Assembly (NCBI GenBank): GCA_001970955.1
Contig: MPUH01000259.1
Span: 1-64,000, forward strand
Direction: 5' to 3'
DNA: 64,000 nt
From: Stentor coeruleus
Taxonomy: Eukaryota; Ciliophora; Heterotrichea; Heterotrichida; Stentoridae
The translations under genes were made by a program, and so were the position numbers. How positions within the stretch are numbered: the first letter of the stretch is position 1; each line of letters starts with the position of its first letter. The notes beneath the pieces are model-generated. The model was not told the DNA's origin. It did no database searches and worked only from the letters and a program-made list of their open reading frames with translations. Shown here one piece after another: positions 1 through 9,034 of this stretch.

Positions 1-1
1 G

Positions 2-109
2 TCAGGTAATTATTTGAGAGAAAGTTGGAAGATTGTGGTGTCAAAGCCACCTTTAGTAATAAGATGCTTACTATATAGAAGAATATTCTTTAGTTTAATT
101 AGTACTTAA
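2..109 (+). CDS. possible 3' end of a gene entering from the left edge
   Basis: Frame 2 is open from the first bases and ends in TAA at 107-109. The composition looks coding (peptide begins SGNYLRESWKIVVSK) while the DNA downstream turns strongly AT-rich. No family is recognised from about 35 residues. It may equally be a chance open frame. Confidence 0.3.
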   Translation, partial: SGNYLRESWKIVVSKPPLVIRCLLYRRIFFSLIST

Positions 110-638
110 TTTGAATTTGGAGGGAATAAAATTTACAGGAAATTCAAGAAAATATCTTTAATTAGATCACTAAAATGAATACAATAGTTTTTCTAAAGAA
201 AAAAGAGTTTTGCTTAGCTATATATTTAGCAAAAAGACTTGCTACTATTATATAAAATGAAACAAAAGCATATCAGTCAACAAAAAATTAATTATAAAAG
301 TTAATTAGTCAAAAAATCATAATTTAAACTCACAAAAATTTTCCTTCAAAACTTCTGATTAATCATAAACCAACCTAAAATCTTTTAATATTATGTAAAA
401 GTATGTTCTATTAACTATATCCATCAAAGTCTTTCAGCTTCTACACATATTATTTTTAAACAAACAAAGAATAACTTAAATTCTAGCATTCACATATACT
501 GCAAAGATAAGCTCAATGCTATTCTATTATAAAAATAAAATTAATAGTTACTATCATATTATCAACCTATCTCTATTATAGTTTATTTTTTGTATTTGAT
601 AAAAGAATCTTACATTTAACAAATTTTATTTATAATAT
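110..638. other. intergenic, nothing recognised
   Basis: AT-rich spacer with no coding-like frame, RNA gene or repeat that I can see. Confidence 0.6.
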
Positions 639-1835
639 ATGGAAGGATCAAAAAATATATCGATTGTGATATATTTAAACAGAGATCTAGGGAAAAAAAT
701 AAAGATTGCTTATTGCAGAGAAATAAGTTTATCAGTATTAAAATCAATATGCATTGAAAAATTCAAAATTCACTCCGCTAATAAGTGCATTTTATATGAC
801 TCGCGAGGTGAGGCACTTTCGGAGGATGATATGGATTATATAAACCCAGATGAGCCTTTATTTTTTTCTTTAGGAGAAGACTTTTCTCCTGATATTATCT
901 TAGCCTTATATGAAAAAATAAAAACCCTAGGCCAAGGTGGTTTTGGTACTGTTAAGCTCTACAGGCACAGAATACAAAAAACTTTTGTAGCCATAAAATT
1001 TATAAAAACTAATAAACTCCTCAAGCCTGAATCCATATCCCGAGCTTATAAAGAGATTCAATTATTGAGAGATCTTAATCATCCTAACATCGTTAAACTT
1101 ATTGATGTTTTTCCAATTTCCAACCAAATTTGTTTTGTCATGGAATATTGTCAAGGTGGAGAGCTTAAAAAATATGTTAGGGATAAAGGTGGCCTTAATG
1201 AAGATGAGGTTGTATCACTTTCTTTACAGCTTTGTGATGCTGTAAGGTACTGTCACAATTCAAAAGTTATCCACAGAGATCTTAAACCTGAAAACATTAT
1301 GTTTAAGGATAAAGCGAGAACGCAGCTGGTCATAGTAGACTTTGGTATCGCAGGGATTTTCAGTATAGGTAACAGTGGAGAAAAAAGTGGTGCTGGTTCT
1401 TTGTTTTACTTAGCACCTGAAGTAATAAATGAAACTAATCAATCTGCATGCCCAGAACTAGATATATGGAGTTTAGGATGCATTATATACTTTTTACTTA
1501 CAGGTGAGAGACCTTTTAATGGCAAAACAAGAAGAGAAGTCGTTGATAGCATCATAAAAGGTAAAATCTCAAAGCTTTCTTATTTCAAGCCTTCTTGGAA
1601 GCTCATTTTAATGAACACCCTTCAAGTTGTTCCATCTTCTCGATGGTCTTTACTAAAACTTATTTCAGTACTTTACAAGGTAAAAGAAAATGAACCTTTA
1701 GAAGAATCAAAGTCCCATAATGTCACTGAATGTGTTGCCAAGTCCGCATCTTTAAGAAGTATACGCACTCCTGAACCCACAATTAAACTTCCAAACATAG
1801 CGAGAAAAAGAATCATTACTCATCCAAGAAAATAA
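639..1835 (+). CDS. Ser/Thr protein kinase with N-terminal beta-grasp-like domain
   Basis: A 398-residue protein kinase. The glycine loop is at residues 98-103 (GQGGFG), the ATP-binding lysine is K120 in VAIKF, the catalytic loop is HRDLKPEN at 212-219, and DFG is at 234-236 followed by GAGSLFYLAPEV. The layout is that of CAMK-type kinases, phosphorylating Ser/Thr in the cytosol. Residues about 7-82 form a separate region ending in LYDSRGEALSEDD and LFFSLGEDF, which resembles the last strands of a doublecortin/ubiquitin-like beta-grasp fold; this is inferred by eye. The C-terminal tail (about 355-398) is basic and unstructured. No intron is needed. The kinase call is firm; the subfamily and substrate are unknown. 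Confidence 0.9.
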   Translation: MEGSKNISIVIYLNRDLGKKIKIAYCREISLSVLKSICIEKFKIHSANKCILYDSRGEALSEDDMDYINPDEPLFFSLGEDFSPDIILALYEKIKTLGQGGFGTVKLYRHRIQKTFVAIKFIKTNKLLKPESISRAYKEIQLLRDLNHPNIVKLIDVFPISNQICFVMEYCQGGELKKYVRDKGGLNEDEVVSLSLQLCDAVRYCHNSKVIHRDLKPENIMFKDKARTQLVIVDFGIAGIFSIGNSGEKSGAGSLFYLAPEVINETNQSACPELDIWSLGCIIYFLLTGERPFNGKTRREVVDSIIKGKISKLSYFKPSWKLILMNTLQVVPSSRWSLLKLISVLYKVKENEPLEESKSHNVTECVAKSASLRSIRTPEPTIKLPNIARKRIITHPRK

Positions 1836-1894
1836 GTGTATATACTACTAAACTTAATAATTAGCAAAAATAGTATGCTCTTCTTTTTTATCAG

Positions 1895-2556
1895 TCATAT
1901 ACCCCAAATGTAATAGGGATGGATGCACTTTGAATAGTAAAGTTTATTCCATGAACTGAAGTGAACAACTTTTAATAATCCATATTGAGCATAAGCTACA
2001 AACCTATGATTTCGTTCCCCAAGTTCTAATTCAAGATTCATATTGCACTTCATGATTTCTGAGAACTCTCCATCCCTGTCTGCAAGAAAGTTGAGTCTTG
2101 ATTGATAATCAAGTTTCTTAGCAAAATGAGTTATGACAAATAGGTTGCTCCTTGAACCACAGTAATTTAATCTATAGCAAACTCTTTTTTAAGCACTTCT
2201 GAAACTTTTGCCCATTCGTAAACCACTTCACAAGTGCACTCTGGAACAAAAGTTCCTATAATACCAACAAAAATTACTCGACGTTCCATAAAGTAATCTG
2301 GGCTTTTAGTCACAAAATTTTCGTATGCATTAGTATTTACATTATATTGTATTGTATTTAGATCAGCTGGAGGAAGAAGTGATCGTGGCTTAAGCTGTTT
2401 GTCAGGGTAGCCGTAGCTTTCTAAGGACTCTAGGATGTGCTTAGGGATGATTTCGTTTTCTAGACTTTCTTCAAAATTTTGTGGAGTGCTCGGATTATCA
2501 CTGCCAACCCTCCTGAATAACCTTGTCAACCTACTGGAAACCTGAAATAATACCAT
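1895..2556 (-). CDS. peroxiredoxin-5-like protein, apparent frameshift
   Basis: Two minus-strand frames together make a Prx5/redoxin-type thiol peroxidase. The first (2556 to 2167) holds a basic, possibly mitochondrial N-terminus and the peroxidatic-site region FVGIIGTFVPEC with Cys107. The second, one frame away, continues through NLFVITHFAKKL, LADRDGEFSEI and a C-terminus ending at TGA 1895-1897. One extra T in the run at about 2169-2170 would join them into 220 residues with the Prx5 order of elements. The usual PxxxTxxC motif is altered: the Thr position is Val and the Pro position Ile, so peroxidase activity is uncertain. The break may be a sequencing indel in a homopolymer or a real mutation. 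Confidence 0.65.
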
Positions 2557-2832
2557 TGTTTATCTAAAGTTTATTCTGTATTGATAATTAATTTAAGATA
2601 GGATTTTTTTGATTGAATATTGCGGTATGATACTGGAGTTAATTTCTTTGATATTAAAATTCGCTATAAAAGTTTGAAAATTTTACAAATTTGTTGGATT
2701 TTGGAATTTTAGGAATATTATGATGTTTATCATAAAAGAAAATTGATATTAGATATTTATATCTTTAGATTATCTATTATATAAAGTTTAGTTAGGTGCA
2801 AACAATGATAAATAGATGATTAAGAAAAAAAT
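2557..2832. other. intergenic, nothing recognised
   Basis: AT-rich spacer between the peroxiredoxin start and the tRNA-His gene. No coding-like frame seen. Confidence 0.6.
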
Positions 2833-2903
2833 GTCGGTACTGGGAGTCGAGCCCAGGTTTTCACGGCCACAACGTGAGATCCTAACCACTAGATGATACC
2901 GAC
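2833..2903 (-). tRNA. tRNA-His (GTG anticodon)
   Basis: The minus strand folds as a 71-base cloverleaf. Acceptor stem GTCGGTA pairs with TACCGAC; the D arm holds TAGTGGTTAGGAT (A box); the anticodon arm is TCACG-TTGTGGC-CGTGA with anticodon GTG; the T arm is CTGGG-CTCGACT-CCCAG (B box). All stems pair perfectly. There is no intron and no encoded CCA. It stands alone in its spacer. Confidence 0.95.
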
Positions 2904-3519
2904 CTAAATTATTTCCTTTGTTTTACTTTAAATACCCCTAGTAATTTTTTGTATTATAAGATAAGTCCTTGCAAATTTTGAAAGGGCATTTTTATTCTAC
3001 TTTTAACATAAAATCTAGTTATTTAAATGCATTACTTATTTAAACCTTTGCATTTACCAGAATCATTTTTGCTTACTGGGTTGATATTCATAGTTTAAAA
3101 TTATTAACTTTTAGAAGAATTTATGTGTATTTAAATAAAAATTTCCTAAATTTGTTGAGTATTTTAACTTCTTAATATAATTAGTTACTTATTTCAAAGG
3201 CAGGTGAAATATTTACTTATTTGAAAATTTTAATGTTCATCTGCAAAATAATTTGAATTTTATTTGAAATTGATTTTGGTTTTAGACTTATTAAATTCAA
3301 ATGAATTAAAAACTTGCTTATAAATTTAACACTAAAATATGCAGCACTAATCTTAAAAAAAAATATTTGTTTAGAATATTTTAAATCTTAAATAAGTATA
3401 TAATTAGAATGTTGGCACACTCTTATGCGTGCAGATATACATTTAAAGGGAAAGCTTATTTATCAAAGAATACTGAAATTTTTACTTAAAACGCGAATAA
3501 AATTACTTAAACTATAAAC
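2904..3519. other. intergenic, nothing recognised
   Basis: AT-rich spacer between tRNA-His and the 3' end of the MFS gene, with no coding-like frame. Confidence 0.6.
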
Positions 3520-4905
3520 TTAGTCTTCTTGTGATTCTTTGCTGCAAGAAACAAAAGGCTGTGATTCGAACTTGCGATTTTCCAAGAATCTCCTTAAAAA
3601 GAAAAGTATCAAAACAGCAGGAACCGTAATAATTGCAATAATTCCCCAAACTTTCCAGCAATGCTTATCTCCATCTTCAGGACAAAAATTATCAAGTAAA
3701 ATTCCCCCACTAACTCCTGCAAACATAATACTGAAAATTAATGGTAAATAGGAAATCGCTAAAACCACTGATTCCTTTCCTCTCGGGGCAACTTCATACG
3801 TGTATTCTAATATCCTAGGTGCAAGCAAACTTTCTCCAATAGAAGTTATAACAATGAACATAATAATAGTTGAGTAACTTGCTCCGAGCATAAAAAACAT
3901 AGGTGATATAGCAGCAATGACTCCTACAATGATGAACATAGTATATGGGCCTATATAATAAATTGTATAGCTAAAGAACGGGATCGTCAGGATAATAATA
4001 ATCTGATTAAGAATAATCATTGCTCCATAATGGGTATCATCTCCTAAATCTCTGTCCATATACAAAGGAAGAACAATAGACTGGTGATAAAAAACTGTTC
4101 TTATTATCACAATCATCCAGATTACGATGAAAAAACGCCAGAAATTTTTCAAAATTATCACTTCTCTAGTATGTTCCCATCCTGAATGTTTTACTATATG
4201 AATTTCTTCATTTGGGTTCTCAGAATTGTACTGGTGATTTTTATCTCTTATAAAAAAACTTAAAATAAAAGCAACTAGTGATACTGCTGCACAATAAATA
4301 AAAAGTAATCTAAACGATTCTTCGTCCTTTGAGCCAAAAGTAAGTAATATCTCAATAGCAATACCAGACAGTAAAAAAGCTAGATAACTAATAGAACCAT
4401 AACAAGATACAGCCAAAGTTCGGTAATGAGTATCTGTATAGTGCTTAATTCCAGATTCTAGAGCTGGGTTTGCAAGACTAACTGATATTGCCCCTAGAAA
4501 TATTATGACAAACACCTGGAAATAAATATTCTGGTTTACACTTAATAAAACATATTTTAAAGTGTGCATTAAATTTCCTAATATCAAAGAAAGTTTTATT
4601 CCATGCCTATCAGCAAAGTTTCCAAGCAATAAGCCAAAAGTAAACCCACCAACTCCCAAAAGTCCGAAAACAATGCTTAATGAACTGTCGGATACTTCCT
4701 TAACTTCACTTAAGTAAATTGCCAAGCAAGATACAAAAGTTGTAAAAGTGTGATAGTTAAAAAATTTGTTCGCATATATAAGCCAGAGATCTATTGGAGC
4801 TTTAGATAGATCTTTCCAGCTTAATATGTACTGCTCATATGGAGATATTTCTTTAGGTTCTTTTTCAACAAGAGACTTACCTTCCAATTCGTCTTCTTCA
4901 GACAT
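3520..4905 (-). CDS. major facilitator superfamily transporter
   Basis: A 461-residue membrane protein with about twelve hydrophobic helices in two six-helix halves, separated by a charged cytoplasmic loop near the middle (around IRDKNHQYNSENPNEEIH). After the second helix, LGNFADRHGIKLSLILG matches the MFS loop 2-3 signature (G-x-x-x-D-R-x-G). Both termini are charged and predicted cytoplasmic. The substrate cannot be read from the sequence. It is the last member of a compact minus-strand block; its start lies about 200 bp from the end of the phosphate carrier gene. Confidence 0.85.
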   Translation of the reverse strand: MSEEDELEGKSLVEKEPKEISPYEQYILSWKDLSKAPIDLWLIYANKFFNYHTFTTFVSCLAIYLSEVKEVSDSSLSIVFGLLGVGGFTFGLLLGNFADRHGIKLSLILGNLMHTLKYVLLSVNQNIYFQVFVIIFLGAISVSLANPALESGIKHYTDTHYRTLAVSCYGSISYLAFLLSGIAIEILLTFGSKDEESFRLLFIYCAAVSLVAFILSFFIRDKNHQYNSENPNEEIHIVKHSGWEHTREVIILKNFWRFFIVIWMIVIIRTVFYHQSIVLPLYMDRDLGDDTHYGAMIILNQIIIILTIPFFSYTIYYIGPYTMFIIVGVIAAISPMFFMLGASYSTIIMFIVITSIGESLLAPRILEYTYEVAPRGKESVVLAISYLPLIFSIMFAGVSGGILLDNFCPEDGDKHCWKVWGIIAIITVPAVLILFFLRRFLENRKFESQPFVSCSKESQED

Positions 4906-5103
4906 ATTTATAAAACAGCTAGTTTTTCTAACTCCTGCGAGTAATTTTTTTCTTTTACAATATATTTTTTTCTTTTCATATACTGGAAGATGTAAACGTA
5001 TAGCTATTCAAAAATGCTGTGCTCTTTTACTTATACAATAAGTTTTTTTCAAGAACTTCAGCTTTCCCAATAATTTTCTTCGAATTTTTATTTACTATTC
5101 TAA

Positions 5104-6084
5104 TTATGAGCCAGTTGGCTTCAGTCCGCATGCAGTCTTCCAACTGTCATAAATCCACCATTGTAGTCCAGTCAATGTTCCAACCATGAATATTCTTGCT
5201 ACGAGGCCTTTCCAAAGACCACCAGGGGGCATTTCAGCATAAATTTTCTTAATCTCTTCCATAAAAGCTCCTTCAGTTTTCTTTTTGTTATAAGCAGTAA
5301 ATAGAGAATCTGCTGGATGAGACACAACAGCACAGACAACACCTGCAATATAACCTGATAAGAAAGTCATGAGAAGGTTGAAAGATTTGCTGCAATCATC
5401 TCTTTTGCACTTAAGAATATCTTCAAAAATAATCGCAACAACTTTTTCAAAGACAACAAACTTCATGATAGTATATGGAATTTGCCTTCCCCATAGAGGA
5501 GCTATACCCTTGTAGAATCCATTGACACCTTCAGTTGACTTGATTTGATTCCACCCAGGGACGAAGGTTTCTGGGAATGTACCTTTAGGACTAGTCTGAA
5601 TTCTAACTTTCACAGCTTCAAAAGGACAAAGAAGCATGTCGGCAAAGAACTCTGCCGAAGCGCTCGCTGTTGCCCAAATAACTGATCTAAAAGTGACTGC
5701 TTTATCTTGTCCAAATAAATTCCCAACAACTCCACCATAGACATCCTTAAAGATTTCATAGAAGCCAAATTTAGCAAAGCCTTGCAGAGAATACCCAATT
5801 AAAGTTGGAAGCCAACCAAGTTTCATCCAGCTATAGCCACTTTCTGCAACTAGGGCTTGATAAGAGCTTTTCATACTTTTGAATTTAGTGTAGTTGGCTT
5901 GCATGTTGCATTTGACTATATCTAAAGGACAAACTGCAGTGTGTGTTACACCACATGCTAACACGCCACCTAGCATGCATTTTGAATAATAGCTTAGATC
6001 ATGACCTCCTGTTGAGCCTTGACCACTTGGGCCCGCACACTCAACTGGTTGACCTAAAAAGTACCTGAACATATTTATAGCCAT
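5104..6084 (-). CDS. SLC25A3: mitochondrial phosphate carrier (SLC25A3 type)
   Basis: A 326-residue SLC25 carrier with three repeats. Each carries a PxD/E-type signature: PLDIVKCNMQ in repeat 1, PFEAVKVRIQ in repeat 2 and HPADSLFTAYN in repeat 3. The run GVLACGVTHTAVCPLDIVK and the HPADS form in repeat 3 are typical of the inorganic phosphate carrier, which imports phosphate with a proton across the inner mitochondrial membrane to feed ATP synthesis. Length fits the family. It sits only 68 bp from the end of the TPR-IQ gene on the same strand. Confidence 0.93.
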   Translation of the reverse strand: MAINMFRYFLGQPVECAGPSGQGSTGGHDLSYYSKCMLGGVLACGVTHTAVCPLDIVKCNMQANYTKFKSMKSSYQALVAESGYSWMKLGWLPTLIGYSLQGFAKFGFYEIFKDVYGGVVGNLFGQDKAVTFRSVIWATASASAEFFADMLLCPFEAVKVRIQTSPKGTFPETFVPGWNQIKSTEGVNGFYKGIAPLWGRQIPYTIMKFVVFEKVVAIIFEDILKCKRDDCSKSFNLLMTFLSGYIAGVVCAVVSHPADSLFTAYNKKKTEGAFMEEIKKIYAEMPPGGLWKGLVARIFMVGTLTGLQWWIYDSWKTACGLKPTGS

Positions 6085-6152
6085 TTAACTCAGTGATTAC
6101 GATTCATGATATATGGTATAGGCAAATTTCTGTAATGTTAATATAAACACAC

Positions 6153-7277
6153 TTACTTTGCAGTGAACTTTGGCTTTGGCTTTGCTGCAATTTGCTTTAG
6201 TTTCTCGTACTCTTCTACTGCTCGACGAGCTTTTTGCTCAGCTTGCTTTAGTTTGTAGTTTAGCTTCTCTTCTTCAAAACGCTTTCGTGCTTTGAAACCT
6301 CTCCATGCACTTTGAATCATTATCGCTGCAGCTTTTTCTGTGGCTTTGTGCTGGCCGAGATCGATTTTTCGAGAACTTGAAGCCAAAGATGAAAAAGACT
6401 TGTCAGTAAGAATTGACACCTCCTCATCGCTGAAAATCTTGGGCACAAAAGGTTTCTGTATTTCAACTTTTGTGGCTATTCGATTTTTGTTCCTTGATGG
6501 ATTAGTTTTTCTTGAATAAAAATCTCTTTCTGTTGGCTTTGTAGGGTAATGATCATATGCAGCAGGTCTATATAAACTTTTTCTACTTTCCTGACTTGTC
6601 GATCTAGACTTGGCACTAACATTCGGCAGTCTTGTTTTAGGTGAGCGGGCTTTAGTAAAATAGTCATAATTAGATGATTTCCCTCTTCTTGCCAATGAAT
6701 TTAAAGTATTTTTCAAAGTAACAGTTAAATTATGCTGAGGGCCAAGGAAATCAAAGCCTAATTTGTGGCCAATTTTCAAGCAATCCTCAGCATCATCTAA
6801 ATGTCCCATCAGTTGGTACTCAGTACCAACATTATGATAAGCTATAACCAACGTTGAAAGATGCTTCGGTTGCTCTCTATAGACGTTTTTAAGCAAAAAT
6901 ATCGATCTCAATCCATGTCTTATAGCATTTGGATGGTCACCCTGCTGTGAAAGTATTGAGCAAATATTCAAATGTGCCCCTGCAATGGTTGCTAACTCAT
7001 TTGGAAGTTTGCTTTCCAAACTTACCGCCTTTGATAAGTATTTAAGCGCTTCTGAGTAATTTGCAGTCCTTTTAAACAGACATCCTAAGTTGTTAAAAGT
7101 AATCGCCATAAGTTTGTTTTTTGTATGCTCCTCTATTATTACCTTTATGCCCATCAGCGCTTGTTTTAAGTAACTCATTGAATTCTCATAGCTATCCTGT
7201 TGCAAGTGCTCCATAGCAAGCTTGTTGAAATTTATAACCACCTCTTCTTTCTGTTTAGTACTAAATCCTCGTGACAT
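6153..7277 (-). CDS. TPR-repeat protein with C-terminal IQ motif (smaller paralogue)
   Basis: A 374-residue protein. Residues about 8-200 form TPR-like helical pairs (for example ITFNNLGCLFKRTANYSEAL and LVIAYHNVGTEYQLMGHLDD). A basic linker follows, then an IQ motif, AIMIQSAWRGFKARKRF, near residue 320, which is a calmodulin-binding type. A charged helix after it contains RRAVEEYEKLKQIA. The same order and the same post-IQ helix occur in the larger gene at 20758-22761, so the two are paralogues. Likely a calmodulin-regulated scaffold; the binding partner is unknown. Only 40 bp separate it from the GYF gene. Confidence 0.75.
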   Translation of the reverse strand: MSRGFSTKQKEEVVINFNKLAMEHLQQDSYENSMSYLKQALMGIKVIIEEHTKNKLMAITFNNLGCLFKRTANYSEALKYLSKAVSLESKLPNELATIAGAHLNICSILSQQGDHPNAIRHGLRSIFLLKNVYREQPKHLSTLVIAYHNVGTEYQLMGHLDDAEDCLKIGHKLGFDFLGPQHNLTVTLKNTLNSLARRGKSSNYDYFTKARSPKTRLPNVSAKSRSTSQESRKSLYRPAAYDHYPTKPTERDFYSRKTNPSRNKNRIATKVEIQKPFVPKIFSDEEVSILTDKSFSSLASSSRKIDLGQHKATEKAAAIMIQSAWRGFKARKRFEEEKLNYKLKQAEQKARRAVEEYEKLKQIAAKPKPKFTAK

Positions 7278-7317
7278 TCTTTATTAGGGTATTATAACGT
7301 GTAAGATAGATTAACTA

Positions 7318-8544
7318 TTATTTTTTTGTGACTAGTCCTAGTATATTTTTAAGTTCGAAAGTTGCTGTTTCGTTAGTCTTTGCATTTTTTTTATGCTCTG
7401 ACTTCGTAGAGTTTGCCTTCCCTACCATTTGTGACTGATAACTTTCTATTTCTTCTAAAGTTTTCATGTTTTTAGCGTTCTGTTTAGGTGAAAATTCCTC
7501 AGGTAATTGTGGCATGCTGTTGAAGATGTTCATTGGGACGAAATATGACGAGGAACCAACTGNCGACTGATAACTTTCTATTTCTTCTAAAGTTTTCATA
7601 TTTTTAGCGTTCTGTTTAGGTGAAAATTCTTCAGGTAATTGTGGCATGCTGTTGAAGATGTTCATTGGGACGAAATATGACGAGGAACCAACTGCGATTT
7701 GCAAATCTGGTGGAAAACACTCCCTAATAGTCCAGTTGAACATTTCCAATGTACTGAATGGGCCATGAACTTGGCCTTCAAGATCTTTGTAATACCAAAT
7801 TTTCTCAAATGGTTTAGTTCCTGGCATATAAGTCAGCATATTTTTCCCGTAAGATACACCGAAATCAATTAAAGTTTGGGCAAAAGGATTACCGACTGCA
7901 AAGTGATATCTAAGCAAATTAATATCAAAAGCAGGGACTTGTGGCCTGGTGATTTTTATTGGTTCAAAAGTAAATTCTTCTTTTGTAGGCTCATCCCAGT
8001 CAGGAGCTTCACAATCATCATCATTGTTCATGATTTTAAGTTTTTCTTCAACTTGCAAGTCAATTTTAGTGAACTTTTCTTCAAAATCTTTGCTATCTGA
8101 ATCGATAACGTCATCCATGCTCTTAACTTGTTTAGAATTGAACGCAAGCTTTGTGTCTCCTTGAGTCTCTTCAATAGCTAGTGTTTTCTCCGTATTTTCT
8201 AATGAAATAGGCAACTTGCTAAGTATTTCTTTAGGTTCTTCCTCATCATACCATTCAGGTATTTGCTCAACTTTCTTATCCCTCGGCACAAATTTTCTGC
8301 TATTAACCTCGTCACCTAAATTATGGGCAAAAGGGAAAAAAGCTGTCAGAAGTGGTGGACTTGGAATTTCTAAAAAAGCATCTTGAATATCTTCTTTTGA
8401 CTTAAATAAAGGTTCAACCAAATTTTGGTAGTTTTTCAGTATATATTCCCTTGAATATTTGTGAGTTGCTGAATTTGCTGTAGGCCTACTTCGCCATTCT
8501 TGTCTTGAATATGAAGGGGCAAGTTTACGTGCTCGTGCTTCCAT
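7318..8544 (-). CDS. GYF-domain protein, lengthened by an assembly duplication
   Basis: The frame encodes 408 residues including an undetermined one at the N at 7563. A GYF domain is clear: IWYYKDLEGQVHGPFSTLEM, then CFPPDLQIAVG. GYF domains bind proline-rich peptides, often in mRNA decay, translation control or splicing complexes. Upstream are acidic, low-complexity residues. The 44-residue stretch beginning VGSSSYFVPMN occurs twice, exactly where a 130-bp direct copy (7433-7562 and 7565-7694) flanks the N. Removing one copy leaves 364 residues in frame, so the real protein probably has a single copy. Confidence 0.8.
   Translation of the reverse strand: MEARARKLAPSYSRQEWRSRPTANSATHKYSREYILKNYQNLVEPLFKSKEDIQDAFLEIPSPPLLTAFFPFAHNLGDEVNSRKFVPRDKKVEQIPEWYDEEEPKEILSKLPISLENTEKTLAIEETQGDTKLAFNSKQVKSMDDVIDSDSKDFEEKFTKIDLQVEEKLKIMNNDDDCEAPDWDEPTKEEFTFEPIKITRPQVPAFDINLLRYHFAVGNPFAQTLIDFGVSYGKNMLTYMPGTKPFEKIWYYKDLEGQVHGPFSTLEMFNWTIRECFPPDLQIAVGSSSYFVPMNIFNSMPQLPEEFSPKQNAKNMKTLEEIESYQSXVGSSSYFVPMNIFNSMPQLPEEFSPKQNAKNMKTLEEIESYQSQMVGKANSTKSEHKKNAKTNETATFELKNILGLVTKK
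7433..7694. repeat. direct duplication around N at 7563 (likely contig overlap)
   Basis: Copies 7433-7562 and 7565-7694 (130 bp, offset 132) differ at two visible bases. They flank a single N and duplicate 44 codons of the GYF gene. Best explained as unmerged contig ends. Confidence 0.85.
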
Positions 8545-9034
8545 TTAAAAAAATATAATGGATAGAAGATTCAATCCAGAACTACTACTGATAGCTTTTA
8601 TATAACTCCTGACATAAAAATGCTTTTTATTTAGATATGCTTTAAAGCATTATTCATATTTTATGCTCACATTGCGAATTATATTAAGTTGCATTATGAA
8701 ATCTCATCCTTGTTTTTTGTTTGCAATATTTACAGCAAATGATATTTAGATCTTAAATAATTATAAAAGATTCAAGTTCGCTTTAGTCTAATTTATTTGA
8801 AAATCTTGCTCTAATATTATAAATAATTTATATTCTATTCTCAAAGCAAAATCAAATAATATTACTTATAAACAAGATAGTTTCTCATTCTTAAAAATTC
8901 ATAGACTTTCAGAATATTTTCCATTATATTTTACTGAAAATTAGCTAATTTGACTTTTAAAATTATATTCTGAAAGTAGAATAGCCTTATAAAAATTTAA
9001 TCTTTTGATAAATTTTTAGATTGATAGTAAAAAA
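8545..9034. other. intergenic, nothing recognised
   Basis: AT-rich spacer between the GYF gene start and the RBM19 relic. I see no coding remnant in this part. Confidence 0.5.

Noticed and set aside
6-20. A 15-base GT...AG candidate intron (GTAATTATTTGAGAG) at the left edge.
   Set aside because: It lacks the A at position 10 and the YAG end shared by all nine supported introns, and frame 2 is open without splicing.
2160-2175. Programmed +1 frameshifting in the peroxiredoxin gene.
   Set aside because: No slippery motif recurs, and a one-base homopolymer error of the same kind explains this and the P4-ATPase break.
7433-7694. A genuine 44-residue internal repeat in the GYF protein.
   Set aside because: The copies meet at an N and recur in the same form at many unrelated Ns, including intergenic ones. 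Contig overlap explains all.
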